From: Apostichopus parvimensis
Taxonomy: Eukaryota; Echinodermata; Holothuroidea; Aspidochirotida; Stichopodidae
Assembly: GCA_000934455.1 (NCBI GenBank)
Contig: KN887787.1
Coordinates: 42,127 to 65,144, forward strand
Reading direction: 5' to 3'
DNA length: 23,018 bases
Positions within the stretch are counted from its first letter, which is position 1, and every line of letters begins with the position of its first letter. Shown one piece after another: positions 1 to 12,600 of the stretch. A program made the position numbers and the translations under genes. The notes beneath the pieces were generated by a model. It saw nothing but the letters and a program-made list of their open reading frames with translations, did not search any database and was not told where the DNA came from.

Positions 1-308
1 AATCATTCAAGTAGTGAATTCAAACACATAATATCCTGACACAAAATAAATGAAAGAATCAAATCTGAAAACTGTTAGAAATATAATCATTCAATTAGTG
101 AATTTACACGCATAATATCCTGACACAAAAATAAATGAATCAAATCTGAAAACTGTTAGAAGTGTAATCATTCAAGTAGTGAATTCATACACATAATATC
201 CTGACACAAAATAAATGAATCAAATCTGAAAACTGTTAGAAGTATACTCATTCAATTGGTGACTTTACACGCATAATATCCTGACACAAAATAAAAGAAT
301 CAAATCTT
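1..308. repeat. Tandem repeat, about 80-84 bp unit, four copies
   Basis: Copies begin at 1, 85, 166 and 246, each opening with A(A/C)TCATTCAA and containing CATAATATCCTGACACAAAA and AAATCTGAAAACTGTTAGAA. The fourth is cut near 308. Copies 1 and 3 share one variant (AGTAGTGAATTC) and copies 2 and 4 another (TTxGTGAxTTTACACGC), which suggests a dimeric higher-order unit of about 165 bp. The array continues to the left edge, so its full length is unknown. It lies in the intron after exon 18. Confidence 0.93.
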
Positions 309-486
309 TAAACTACTACCTTTCTCATAGGTCATATATTAAACTTTATCATTTAATGAATATTTAAGAATGTTTAACAAATATTTAATGAATATTTATT
401 AATATTAATACATCTCCTCAAGTCCACCATCACATAAAGAATAATATTCGAAAGGCAGAGCTGAAAAGCTGCGAAAAAAACTTTAC
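309..486. other. Intron 18 (start), AT-rich
   Basis: Follows exon 18 in the direction of transcription. It is AT-rich with short TATTTAA-type words. I see no exon and no further structure. Confidence 0.6.
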
Positions 487-654
487 CGTTGAAAAATTTG
501 ATGATATCTGTAAAGTCCATGTTGTTTTCCAGGATGATATCCCGGTAGTACTCCACCAAAGCGAGGGCGATAAACAGAACAAAGTTTGCAGAAGCGCAAT
601 GCTTGGCAGTCCAAATTGTCTCCCAAACTGAAAAGGTGTCATCATAGACAAGCT
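487..654 (-). CDS. SGSM: SGSM exon 18: TBC domain, C-terminal helices
   Basis: Encodes [18 protein letters not shown] and later [15 protein letters not shown] followed by [17 protein letters not shown], near-identical to vertebrate SGSM. The acceptor is TTTCACAG and the donor is GTAAAG. The last coding exon, which in the family adds roughly 30 residues ending near LIENK, is not present in 1-486 and must lie to the left of the window. Confidence 0.97.
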
Positions 655-3600
655 CTGTGAAAATTGAAATAAAATTTGAAAAATATGTTAAAAAGAGGAG
701 GAGGGGGGGAGAGGAAATTTTGAAACAGTCGACATGACAAAATGACAACACTCTGGGTATCGTATGGAGGCTGTAAACGACAAACCAGTAGCTAACACTG
801 CGGTTCCTCCATTGTGTGTGTGTGTTGAAGTTCTTTTTTTCTCAACTTTTGCGGTTAAATCTTGAAAGTTGAGATTTGGAAGATGTTTCTCTATATTCTG
901 CATGCGCCTACGAGATGATATGACATGGTGATGAAGAAATAGAAGGGTACACCAACCTCTCTTAAAATCCAAGAGAAACCATCGATAGCAGAAGTAAAAG
1001 TGAGTGTAGTCTCCATTCTGATGCATCAACTCAAACATCTCTGAGTCCAGAATCTGAAAATCAAGGAGATACATTCATTAACATTCATTCACACATGTAA
1101 CAACACTGTAACAAGGTATAAGCTTTGACATGCAACTACAGCATACAATCTAAGATTTACTTTCCTCTTGTACTTCCTTGATCATAAATCTTAAATCAAA
1201 GCCTATCCACAACATCATTTTTGTTATAAATGTTCATAAAATTAGAAAGGTTCTGAAATATGTTAGGTCACTGTGACAGGTATGCAGTTTAAAGGCACCT
1301 CCACCCAGGGGTTTAATGGGTACCTGTGAGGTAACTTGTCATTGGGCGCAGTATATAACTGCTGCCGACTGGAGGGATTGTCTCTGGGAAAGGTTATCAT
1401 TGACCAGGGGTAATATAACGTCTGTAAAGCGCTTTGAGACCTATCGCTGGTGTAAAGCGCTATATAAAAATCAAATATTGTCATTATAAACAATTTAAAA
1501 AAATGAAAACTTCATCATCAAGGTCATATGCTTTAAGGTCATGGTTTGGCATTTTGCAATTAACCATTGGGGCTAAGGAGGTGTTCACTGTTATCAGAAT
1601 GACATTAGACAGCGAGGTAATGGAAGACGGGTACTTTCACTCTTCTGCTGGTCATCAATCATACAGTTCTAATTGGGGCAACGATGATCAGTTATAAGGT
1701 TCATAAACTGTCTTCTCACTTATAAAAGACGGGATTAAATCAGTTCAAAGTCACTCATATTTCTTGACAAATGCAAAGTCAGATATGACATGAAGCCAGA
1801 ACCTCCCCACCCCTCCCCTCCCATGCCCCTCCCATCCCCCTCCCTAGCAAAAACCAAGACACAGTTGTATACAAAACACGACACCCCCTTCTGTTTGAAC
1901 CACTCTGTCCCAGCCGTTATCTACCACATTAAACGGGAGGACAAAATCGGGAAAAGGTTTTTTATTTTTTAACTCGATAACAAACAAGACAACTAAAACC
2001 AACCTGAATAAGAGACCTCATGTTAGCGAAATGATTGTCCATTGCTCCTCCGTGGGGGAAATTTTTGCACATTCTCTTCATCAGCTCGCAGAAGCAATTG
2101 TAGGTCTTCGCTTCTGTGGATACAAACAACAGAGGCATACATGTGGTTGGAGCTCATATCAATTTAAAGCGATATTTCATCTCAGGACAGTCCCACGTTT
2201 TATATCATCTACAATGATCTTCAAAATTTTAGGATCCAAAGTAAGCTGGATTTTTATTTTATTTTTTTATTTTTTTGAGGTACGTTTTATTTGATGTACG
2301 TGAGAGAGACACTTTTGACATTCCATATGTCGGCTAAAAGGCAATTCTGTTCCAACAAGGGCTGCACTGTAAATAAAAGAGTTCTTACAGAGTAATATTC
2401 TAAAACATGGAGTGATACTTGGGTTGCTTATATTAGAATTAGTTTCATTGCACAGAGAATTAAGCTTGGAAGGTAGAGAATGTCCCTAAGTAGCTTGAAT
2501 TTTGGCAAGTCTTACAAATTCATTCCTAGCAGAGCCATTGACCTTATACACAAGATTCTCATAACTGAGTCTTTGCTACACCTTTGTATCATACAGAAAC
2601 CACAAGAGTCAAAACCATCACACCTTTGTATCATAGAGAAACCACAAGAGTCAAAACCATCACACTACAAAAGCTGACTAGTTTGAAGTTTATCAAAAAC
2701 AACATATTCAAGCAAAACAAAGGTCAGACTTTGAATCACAACAGTCAAGACCTCATTAATTTTAGGACAATACCTTGGTTGTTAATGACATAAAGAACAG
2801 ATCTGTGGTAAACACTGAACCAATGCTTCAGCTAACTGAAACTCATGCCCAATCTCATATTAATATATTGACATTTATATATTTAGGCTCAGTAATTGCC
2901 AGTAGAAGGAGCTGCAAACACCTCCACATTTCTCTGAACATAATCCGCAAACACAGATATACGGACCTTCACCTCAATTTACACCTCCTCGGTTTTCTCT
3001 CCATGGTTACTTACCGTCTTCGAGAATCACCAGCAGAGGTGCGACTAGGTCGCACATTCCTTGTACGTAACCCACGTCTAAGTGTTCCCAGACGTAAGTA
3101 CACATGACGTTACGTAGTTTCTCCAGGTTAGCCGTGGTAAAGAAGAAATAGTTCCGGTCGCACCTCTGGACGTCTTTGTCGATGCGATGGAGGTTGAGAC
3201 TGAATGAGTCGAGCAGATCATTCTGGAGATATAAGCAAAGAAATATGGCTCTTTTGTAAATTGTTATACATGAAGAAATACATGAAAAAATATGAAAAGA
3301 TCAGTTTCTTGCAGAAAATTTGCTGTGAAACACCGCAGACTCACTGAAAACTAATTTCTTGAATGACTACTGGGTACTTTCAAGGATGATTAAAATTAAA
3401 AGGGACAGATCCAACTCGGAGAAGTAAGACAACCAGGCGATGGAAGGATTAACAAGAAAACCAGTTTTTGCCGGTTGCCTAGCAACAGGACTTGAAGCAA
3501 GTTGATGGATGACTTACTGCATAGACTCCTCCATTAGACGATGCCGGCGACATGGTGTTCGTTTCAGCCGTCAGGTGACCGCTCAACTCGGGAATATTTA

Positions 3601-6600
3601 AGGATTTATCGTCAATTTCTACTTTCTCTCCCTCGAGTTCATCTTCCGACATTGTGTGACCATTGCACATCTCCACTCTGATTGCACTTATTTTGTCATC
3701 ATTTTTAACGGTTGCAGTTTCGTCTAAACTACCCTCGTCCCCGACCTCTTTACCCACGACACCCCCCTCTACTTCATCAACGCCCTCCTCTGCAACCTCC
3801 TCCGGGGTCCCTTCTGACTTTTCTTTACCACCATCGGTCATGCAACCCTCGCTTCCCTCCTCCTCTTTGATACTCTCTGTGACCGATTGTCTTTGGGGAA
3901 GAACCCCGGCATGTCCTGAGCTATCCACGCTCTCTCCGACGCTGATGGAATCACCGAACCCCTCGTCGCTTCCGTGAGGGGATCCCTTCCCATTTATGAG
4001 GGGGTCGTTAGGGGGGTCGCCGGACACCTCGCTGACCAGGCTTCTACCCGTCTCCGTCTCCAGGGTGTCCTGCCTCGGACTTCTACATCGGATGATCACG
4101 TAGTCCTCCTTCTTTACAAACTCCCGCTGCTCCTCGTTGAGGTCATTCAGCCTCTCGCCGCTCTCGACGTATTCGTCGTCTTCCTCCAACTCAAAGACCT
4201 CGCTGTCCAAGCTGGGGTCGTGACCCTCCAGGGGTATCTGACCGCTGTCGTACAGCTAGCAAGAGAGCAGAAATTATCATCGAGGTGAGCAGGTGTATAT
4301 TTTAAAGTTAACAATATCTCCAAATAAACACAAAGTGTTGGTTTAATTAAAGGAATGTTAATCCACGTTGACTATACTTTACTGAGCCATCTATATTAAT
4401 GCTAGTCGGTATTTGAGACACTTGGACGAGACTGTCGAATCCCGTGTTGCTCTTCTGACGATGAATAACGAGATGAGATCCGATGATAAAATCTGTAAAT
4501 CCCAGTTTATTCTTCATTTCTCATCACTTTTATATTTATCACAAAACTAAATGTCTGTCTTCCTTCTCCAGCAAGCTGTTTCTCTTCATTTCTTCCAAAC
4601 AACAGAAATTGATCAGAGGATACATAACAATTGCAAATCCTCTATCCCCAATGTTGGGCCATCAGTGTTAACATTACTGTTAACTACATTCTACCACAGA
4701 GAAAACCTACATTATGAGGACTATATATTTCAAGAATTGCAATTTTTTGGGGAGGAATATTTCTTCAAACTTAAACCATTGATTTATATAAAGCATTAAG
4801 TAACATTACATTGAGTTTCAACTCAATTTCCCTATTTCCAGATTGTGTGACATTTTGGGAAAGTGGTCAGTCAATCGAACCGTAAAATAACCCCCAATTT
4901 GAATCATCGTTTGATGACACCACAATGTTTACTTACATCTGAGCTGTTATCGGAGGAGACCTTTGCAGCCTGACTGTCTCTTTCTCTCTGGTTGATGATC
5001 GTTTCCACGGCCATCCACTCGGCGAGGATCTGCTCAAAATTGATCCTGGTGCTCTCGTCAATATCGTTTCTCTCTTTCTCAGTCAGCCCAAACTGATAGT
5101 GACCAAGAAGGTATGGCCAGACCTATTTAAACGATGAAAGCAGACATTATTAAAATGGCTCGGTCAAAACTAACAACGGCAATAGCTAATTTCAAATTGG
5201 CCACTGGTGCTCTTCAAGCTCAGTGTGCACTTTCTACCTCTCTCCCCCTCTCCCTTTCCCTCTCCCCCCTTTCCAAACCTTCCCCTCTTCCCCAAAGTCA
5301 AATGAATTATTGAAGCAAATTGGAAAAAAAATTTAATACTGATTCATATAAAACTTTTTTGTTTTCTTCACATCCTGTTGGAGGATAGCACTTCCATATA
5401 CATATTAAAGCAATACAATCACATATCAAGTAGAATTTTTGTTTTGTTTTTTTAATTTATTTTTTTATGCAAAACTTGTCCATAAGTCTCACATAATTCT
5501 TTCTGACTGTGGTTTGAAGAACAAATCTTCCTTACCTCGTGTCTAATTTCATGTTGCACACCACCAAAGTAAATTGACCGCATCACTTCCTTCTCATCTA
5601 TGACCTGGCAAGATAAACAGCAAGACAGACTCAATAGATAGGCTTTTAACGGCCAGTCGAGTAGACTATTCACAAAATATCTTAACTTTGCAGGAAAATG
5701 AACAAATTGTGAACTTTACTTGAAAAGCAAAACCAAAAAACAGTTTGGTACGTACGTGAAGGGGGAGAAGGGATTGTTCAACATTTGGCTGACCCCAAAA
5801 GTAGGCTGGTGCTAGAAGGTCAAAAGGTCACTCTATACATGGTAGAGTGTAAAAGGTTTGAGGAGACAGGTGAGCGAGGAAACAAATTATCTGTAAAAAA
5901 TCTGCTGTCTTGTGAGCAAGAGGAGAGGAAAAAATCCCCAAAACTTACTGGTTTGGTTATTTACAATGACAATACTTACCTGTCTCCATTCTACATATGC
6001 ACTCTAATCTACCTAGCTTACAGCAGTTTGGTAACATTTTAGCACTGTGTCCCCATTGATCTACTTCAGGTTCAACCTCCATCTCCTCTCCCTTCCAAAT
6101 CTAACATTTTTGAAAGGCTTACATTCAACTCTAGGGAGAACACAAACTAAATTTTGCTGTTGTGTGCAGGGTGCAGGAAGAGGGGCAGACAGGGAGAAGA
6201 CACTCTACTGCAAAATTCGTTCAAATATGAGGAATATTTCTTACCCTATCATCCTGGAATAAGGACCTCCATTTTTCCTCGGTCATTCCCTGCTCTTCAT
6301 TTTGCCTCTGTTCGGACCAAATGATCTCTGGGTGAACTAAACCTGAGAGGTGAGTGCGGACTGTCCGTAAGTGTCTACAGTGTGCCAGCCCTGACGAGAG
6401 ACAAACATACATACATATATATATATAAATACATACATTCATACATCAAGTAGACTTATAATGAGTACATACTGAGTACATACTGAGTACAATGTACATA
6501 CTGAGTACATTGAGTACATACAAATCCTATTCTGGAATAATTGCCTACATTATACCCACGGAATAATTTAGTGTTTAAAGTTTTGTGTCGCAGGTTTTGA

Positions 6601-9600
6601 AAAACTGTGAATTTTGTCTCTCATAAAATACTGTGGATGGCTGTGTTAACAAACTGCTATACATATTTGCACCTGTGTAGCAGTTTGCCTATTTTACATA
6701 GCATTGTGCGTTACCAGATAAATTGGTCATTGCTTCCCGTTTTGTTTAATTATTACTTCGGGATAACTACAAATATGAGACGCTTCAACCAACTGACACA
6801 AGAAATAGTTAAAATTGTTACAGCTCTTTCATCCTACAATGACTTACTCAACCTTCTTTATACTGCTTTGAATTGTTTGACTTACTTACCCAATGTTCCT
6901 AACCCCCATCTCCCTCCCCTTCCCCCCAACAAAAACTTATAAGAAACTTTAGTCATATCAGTTAATGACAATACCAATTGTCAGCCCAGAATTTTGAATG
7001 CAAAACAAAACTCGGCGGTCAAAATTTATTTTTGAAATTACCAAAATCTTCTGAAGGTTTTGAACATCTGTTCTAACATAAATCTCACCAAGCTATTATA
7101 AAAGTTCTTTTGAAGAAAATATGGGGGAAAAATGGTTTACTTCCTTACATCCATAAAAGGCTCTAGATATAATCTGCTTCCTCATGGTATCACAAAGCAG
7201 TTTGATTGATGAACTGTAGAGAGTAAGAAAAACAATGAACAGAAATTAGAAAAACAATGAACAGAAATTGGTATCAATTTCTTTGGGAGATACCTGTGCA
7301 ATAAAGCCAGTCTGTAAAGTTCTCTGCAATAAATCAGGAACTCTTGTTACTTTAGTTTTAGACCTCGAAGATCTCTAACTGTAAAATAAACCCCAAAATG
7401 CTTGTAGCTAATACTCTAAACTCTTTTTGATTGGTAATTTATTAATGTGAAAAACATCTCTTAGAAAAATACTGCACTGTTACCTTCCAGGAATTATGCT
7501 CCATTTTGGAAAAATTCAACAATTTGACCATAATTTTTTTATGATAAAATACTGACACAATCATTCTTTTCAAACACACCTTTGTGCAGTTCTGTAGCTG
7601 TGAAGGGGCCTAGATTTGTGGAGTGGTCTTAAATACCAATAGAGAAAGAAGTTTTTCGCTTTTCTAGAGAAAGAAGTTTTTCGCTTTTAAAATCAGTATT
7701 AAAGAAGCTAAAAGGAAAATCTTCAACCACAGAAATGTGTTCACTAATTTACATATTTTTACATATCAAGGAAGGTGAAGTAACTGACCCTTGCTCCGCC
7801 CATCGGCAAGTTGGATGAGGTGTCGGGGATGAGAGCTCGTTGACGGGCGACAGGGGAGCGTAGACGGATTTCGGAGAGTGAAGCGATTGCACGACGTTCT
7901 GACGGATAAGTTGGTGTCGCGGTCCAAAGTCTTTGAGGGACCAGGGGAAATTTGTGAATTTGGGAGGGCTATGTAGAATCGCCTCGTCGTGATCTTGGGA
8001 GAGAAAGATTTGGAATCGTAGTAATATTACACGGTTTAATTTTTGGAGTACCATCCAAGTAAACAGTATGACCTCGCTTTGAAGTTCTACACTTGGAAAT
8101 TCTTACCGACTCGGAGACCATATCAGACAGAAGAAGAAGAAAGCGGATTGCCCCCTGGGTGAAAAAAGCCACTTTTGTTTTGAATTTTGACTTCAATACC
8201 GGTCTTTATGGTCTCCTTTATTTTCATTTTCAATTCATCCATTTACTTCGTTCCTCGCTTACCTGTCCCCACAACCTTAGCACCCTCATTCTACCGTGCC
8301 TAGAATGTCCTGGTAACCTTTTTCACACTGTGCACCCTTTTACGACCTGCTCCTCCTTCCACCCCTCCCTTAGCATCAATAAACAGTTTTCCTGCAATAA
8401 TTTTCAGAATGACGGAGTCTCTAAAGTCTAGACTTGGCTGATAAATGATATGTGGAAAGGGCAGGTCACGAAAGCTAAATGGACATCATCTACGGGATGT
8501 CCTCTGAGGTACTCACCAATGTCAGGTTTGAACGCTGAGATGATCCTGAAGACATAATCCGTGGCCTCCTCCCCTTCAAAGATCTGGGTCCCCTCCTTCG
8601 GGGACGTCGACTCTGACCCGCCCGGATTAAGCTGTTGAGCCGACGACTTACGCTTAAGTTTGGGGAGGACCTTTCCCTTACCCCTTTGCAGCCAGAGGGG
8701 TGGATCGAGAAGTCCACGTGGCAAGAGTCCATTCTCCAGGCAGGTAAGGAATGCCAGTAAGTGACCACCGCATGGGAAATGGATGGGTGGATACTGGACG
8801 CCATCTTGACCGACCAAAACCAACGTACCTCCGCAATCAGCTGTCAACGAAGAGAGAGGGATAAAAAAAATACTATAAGGGAAAAAATCCGCTCGAAAAT
8901 AACGTTCTAGACACTTTGGATGGTAGAATGAGAAGGAAGGGGGGTGACCGGAGGAGCCAGTCGTAGAGGGTGCACAGTGTTACAAGGTTACCAGGACATT
9001 CTAGGCACGGTAGAGGGTGCTAAGGTTGTGGGGAGACAGGTAAAGCGAGGAAGAAAGTAAAAGGATGAATTGAAAATGACACTAAAGGAGGCTAAATATA
9101 TTCTGTAAAAACAATGCCATATTATGTCATTGCAGATATCCGCTCAGACAAAGAACCATCCATTGCCATGAGTATAGTTAAAACTACCAACAGAAGAAAC
9201 ATCTGAAGAACCAAGACACATATATTAAGCTCAACAGGCAATAAGAAGATATTTGAACCTTCATTGATCTATTTTTGAAGAAGTGCTTAAAAATAAAATA
9301 AAATTATAAAAAATAATCAAATAAAAAAAAGCTAAACAAGGATCCAACAGGTAATAAACAGTTTCTTGATTGGACCTGAATAAATTCATTGTTATAGAAT
9401 TTGTCTGGTCTAACATACCATCAGATTCAAACCAAACACCCAGACGCCAGCCAGTAACAGAACAACTGGTGATCTATATTGTTATAATTCACAACAATGG
9501 TCAAAATAGTCCATTAGTTGAGACAATACAAAGCTTGAACTTTCAGGGCAGTGAGGTTTTACACACTTAACATAAATCACTATAGATCGTAATAGGAAAC

Positions 9601-12600
9601 AAGAGAAGAGGAATATTTTTTGGGGTATTTTTTTAAGACTGTCTGCTCTTATCCAGCACCCTACGTGGTTTAGGTTACTAATACTACTTACGTTGCTGGT
9701 GACAATGGAGATAAACAATGTCCTCTAGGTTGACTGTCAGGGCATAATCCCAGTAGATGCTACAAGAAAACAAAGGAACAGTTAAACAAAAGGTGGTTAT
9801 TTACAAGTTATAGGCAAGCAACTAAATATATCCAATAATCATTGGGTTTAAAATCAAAGTGGGAATGTTTCTTTCAAAATTCCCTGAGTAGGAAACAATG
9901 CTGCATTATTTAAAATGTGTAGGTTTAGTTTTTATTCTCTGAAATCCAAATCAAGAAATTTGTTGCAATTTCCTTCAATTTCTCATAATGGCTTATAATC
10001 ATACTGGTTAAGCTGAATGCATGCTAGAGTATACATACAGATGAGGATTTAATCCCTTAAGGTAGGGAAACAAAATTGATATTCTGGAAGTTTCAAAAAA
10101 AATTCTTGTGGTGTTTCATCATCTCAGCTCATCTTCTCTCATCAGTAGTACCCAATTTTTTTTTCTTTTTTTTTCTTAAGATTTGTGAATTTGCCACACC
10201 AGTGTTCGTCTAAATTTGAAATTTTGAATGTGAATACTAAAATTGTCATGTTTACAAATGTTTTGGTGGAAACTTTGTCATTGCCAATTGCAAAAAATAA
10301 TTACTTAAAGTTTGGTGAGGAAAAAAAGCTTGGGGATACCATCCCATATATTCTCTGAACAACAGAACAGACAATTGCAAGATGCAATGATTATTTGGTG
10401 TGCAAGCAATGAATGGGTGTAAACATAGTCACATACAGGTATTGTAAGCTCCATGGATATGGTCTTTTTGAACAATAGTTTAGTAGCCTGCCAACTATTT
10501 GGAGCATGTGACTTCTTGGTATCACTGGATCAAATCCAGTTCTATCCAATAAATCTTTTTGATTTCTTTTTTGGTTCATACTCTGCTTGCTGTTTATGAT
10601 TTACATATATGCAAATTAGTTGTACGCAGGTTGATACAGGATCTTACTATTTTTATTATTTTTTTGTGTACTTGTACCACAAAATAAAGGTCAACAGTTT
10701 ATGATTAACTAGATTATAATGTATGATAATGTATTCATGAATATGCAACATGAAGAATTTCTTTCCTATGCTAATACCTGCAAACTGAAAAATACAGTTA
10801 ATAATAAACTAGATTATAATGTATGATAATGTATTCATGAACATGCAACTTGAAAATTTCTTTCCTAAGATTTACCTTCACACTGAGAAATAACAGTTTA
10901 TAATAAACTAATTTATAATATATGATGTGTTAATGAATATGCAAATTGAACATTTCTTTCCTAAGCTATATCTACAAACATTTGTAAAAAAGGAAGTTTT
11001 TGGAACAAGAAGAAAAATGGAAAACAGTAGTGTAACTGGAGGGTCCTTCATAACTTTTTCACTTTTTTTTTCTGAAACAGAGATTTCAGAAGATCGAGAT
11101 ATGTTTGAAGGTTGACAGATGGAAACAGAGATTGAAACTAGAGAATAGTATCATGAATAAAACTAATTGTGACTGCTCTCTTTTATGAAAGCAAACAACA
11201 GATTAAGCCTACAGAGGAGGTGGGGTTTGGATAGGGGAGGTGTAACAGGGCAATGGTTAGATTATAACTTTAGATGATATTAATATATTACATCTAATAA
11301 AAATATGAATGCATTAAATAATTTTAAATATATATTAGCTATATTTAGTAAAATATAGAAAAGATTGCACAGTATTACAACTATTTGAGTATACTATGAG
11401 AATACAGTGACTATATATTTTTATGTATATATATATATGTACATATTAAAATTTGGAAACAAAATCTCCCACAAGATGGACTAGACAGTGTAAAACAAAC
11501 TTATAAACCCTCTGGACATTTTTAATTCTGTGGAATATCCATCATTTTGTGCCACTGACCTCTGCAATATCGGTCCCCTCTCCATCCCCCTCTCTCCCCC
11601 CCCCCCCAGCAAAGGGTTTATTGGATGTGGATTAATATCCCTTAGTCACATAAACACCAGTTCCTTCTACCAACTGACTCTCCCTAAAAACTATCAGAAT
11701 ACCCCTTTTTTCTTAAACAATGTCAATTTTAAGCTCTCATCCCTCGAAAATTTCATCAGACATTTCGGACGTCACGGCTATCGAACATGTCAGTGTTCAT
11801 TCAAAGATCAAAACATCCGTAGCGACTTTGGCAAAAGACGTCGAAAACAGTTTAAGACAAAAAAACAACAGAGACCACTGAGAAGGTTTCATTTAGATAT
11901 ATGGTATGATAGTTCTGGATACATATCTACTATTATAAAATTAACTGATGAAAACTAAAAGATAATTTGTTTTAAAACAGCTCTGATTTGGCTCAGGCTC
12001 AGTTCATAAAATTTGTTATGCCACTGATCATTTTCTACTATAGGTCACTGTTGGGCATTCTACTTTTACAAGGCACACACATACGGGCACACACAAGGCA
12101 CACATATACGGGCACACACACACGCATTTCTTCATGGATGTATAAAATGTGACAAGACGAAAAATATGAAGTTCTGTGACTACAGATTGAAGCCGTTCAT
12201 GCAAATAGCTAAATTTAGTGATCTGTATGGAAAATATCGTAACATGGATCACACTACTGGATGATGGTGCGTACTGTAGATAACTGCAACATGCGTCAGG
12301 GATTGGGCAACAGGAAATAGAGACCTTCACCAAAACAACATCTTATCCTCAAGTTTGGAAAAAGTAGGAGAAGTGCAAGCAAACATTTGGAAAGAAAAAA
12401 AAAGTGCTGTTTCTTTAATAATAAAAGTGAGCTCTCTTTCGCTACAGCATGCAAAAAAATACAAAAGTAAGCTTGTAAGGGAATGGGATACACAATAAAA
12501 AGACACATGTATTTAAAACTGTTAATTAAAAGTCCAACACCTACCAACTTAATACTGGACTCTATAGTATGTAAGTGAGGGAGGCTATCATATAAATGAG

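Larger units (their letters stand above)
7214..7788 (-). other. Intron 9
   Basis: A 575-base intron with the two short duplications at 7226-7269 and 7640-7688. No other feature is seen. Confidence 0.7.

Noticed and set aside
3663-4288. Two plus-strand serine/threonine/proline-rich and leucine-rich open frames of 104 codons
   Set aside because: They are the antisense shadows of exon 14, whose Glu/Asp-rich codons read as Ser/Pro/Leu on the other strand.
8093-8150. Candidate exon with product ending LSDMVSESV before GTAAGA
   Set aside because: The only upstream AG (CACCCAG) puts a stop in the phase required by exon 8, and exons 8 and 9 already join in phase without it.
8428-8516. Extension of the exon 8 open frame past its donor
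   Set aside because: The GTGAGT donor at 8516 and the phase match to exon 9 fit, and the extension has no similarity to SGSM proteins.
11530-11958. Plus-strand open frame of 142 codons with a basic stretch near its end
   Set aside because: It crosses a long C run, has no recognisable domain and no splice context. I cannot tell it from chance.
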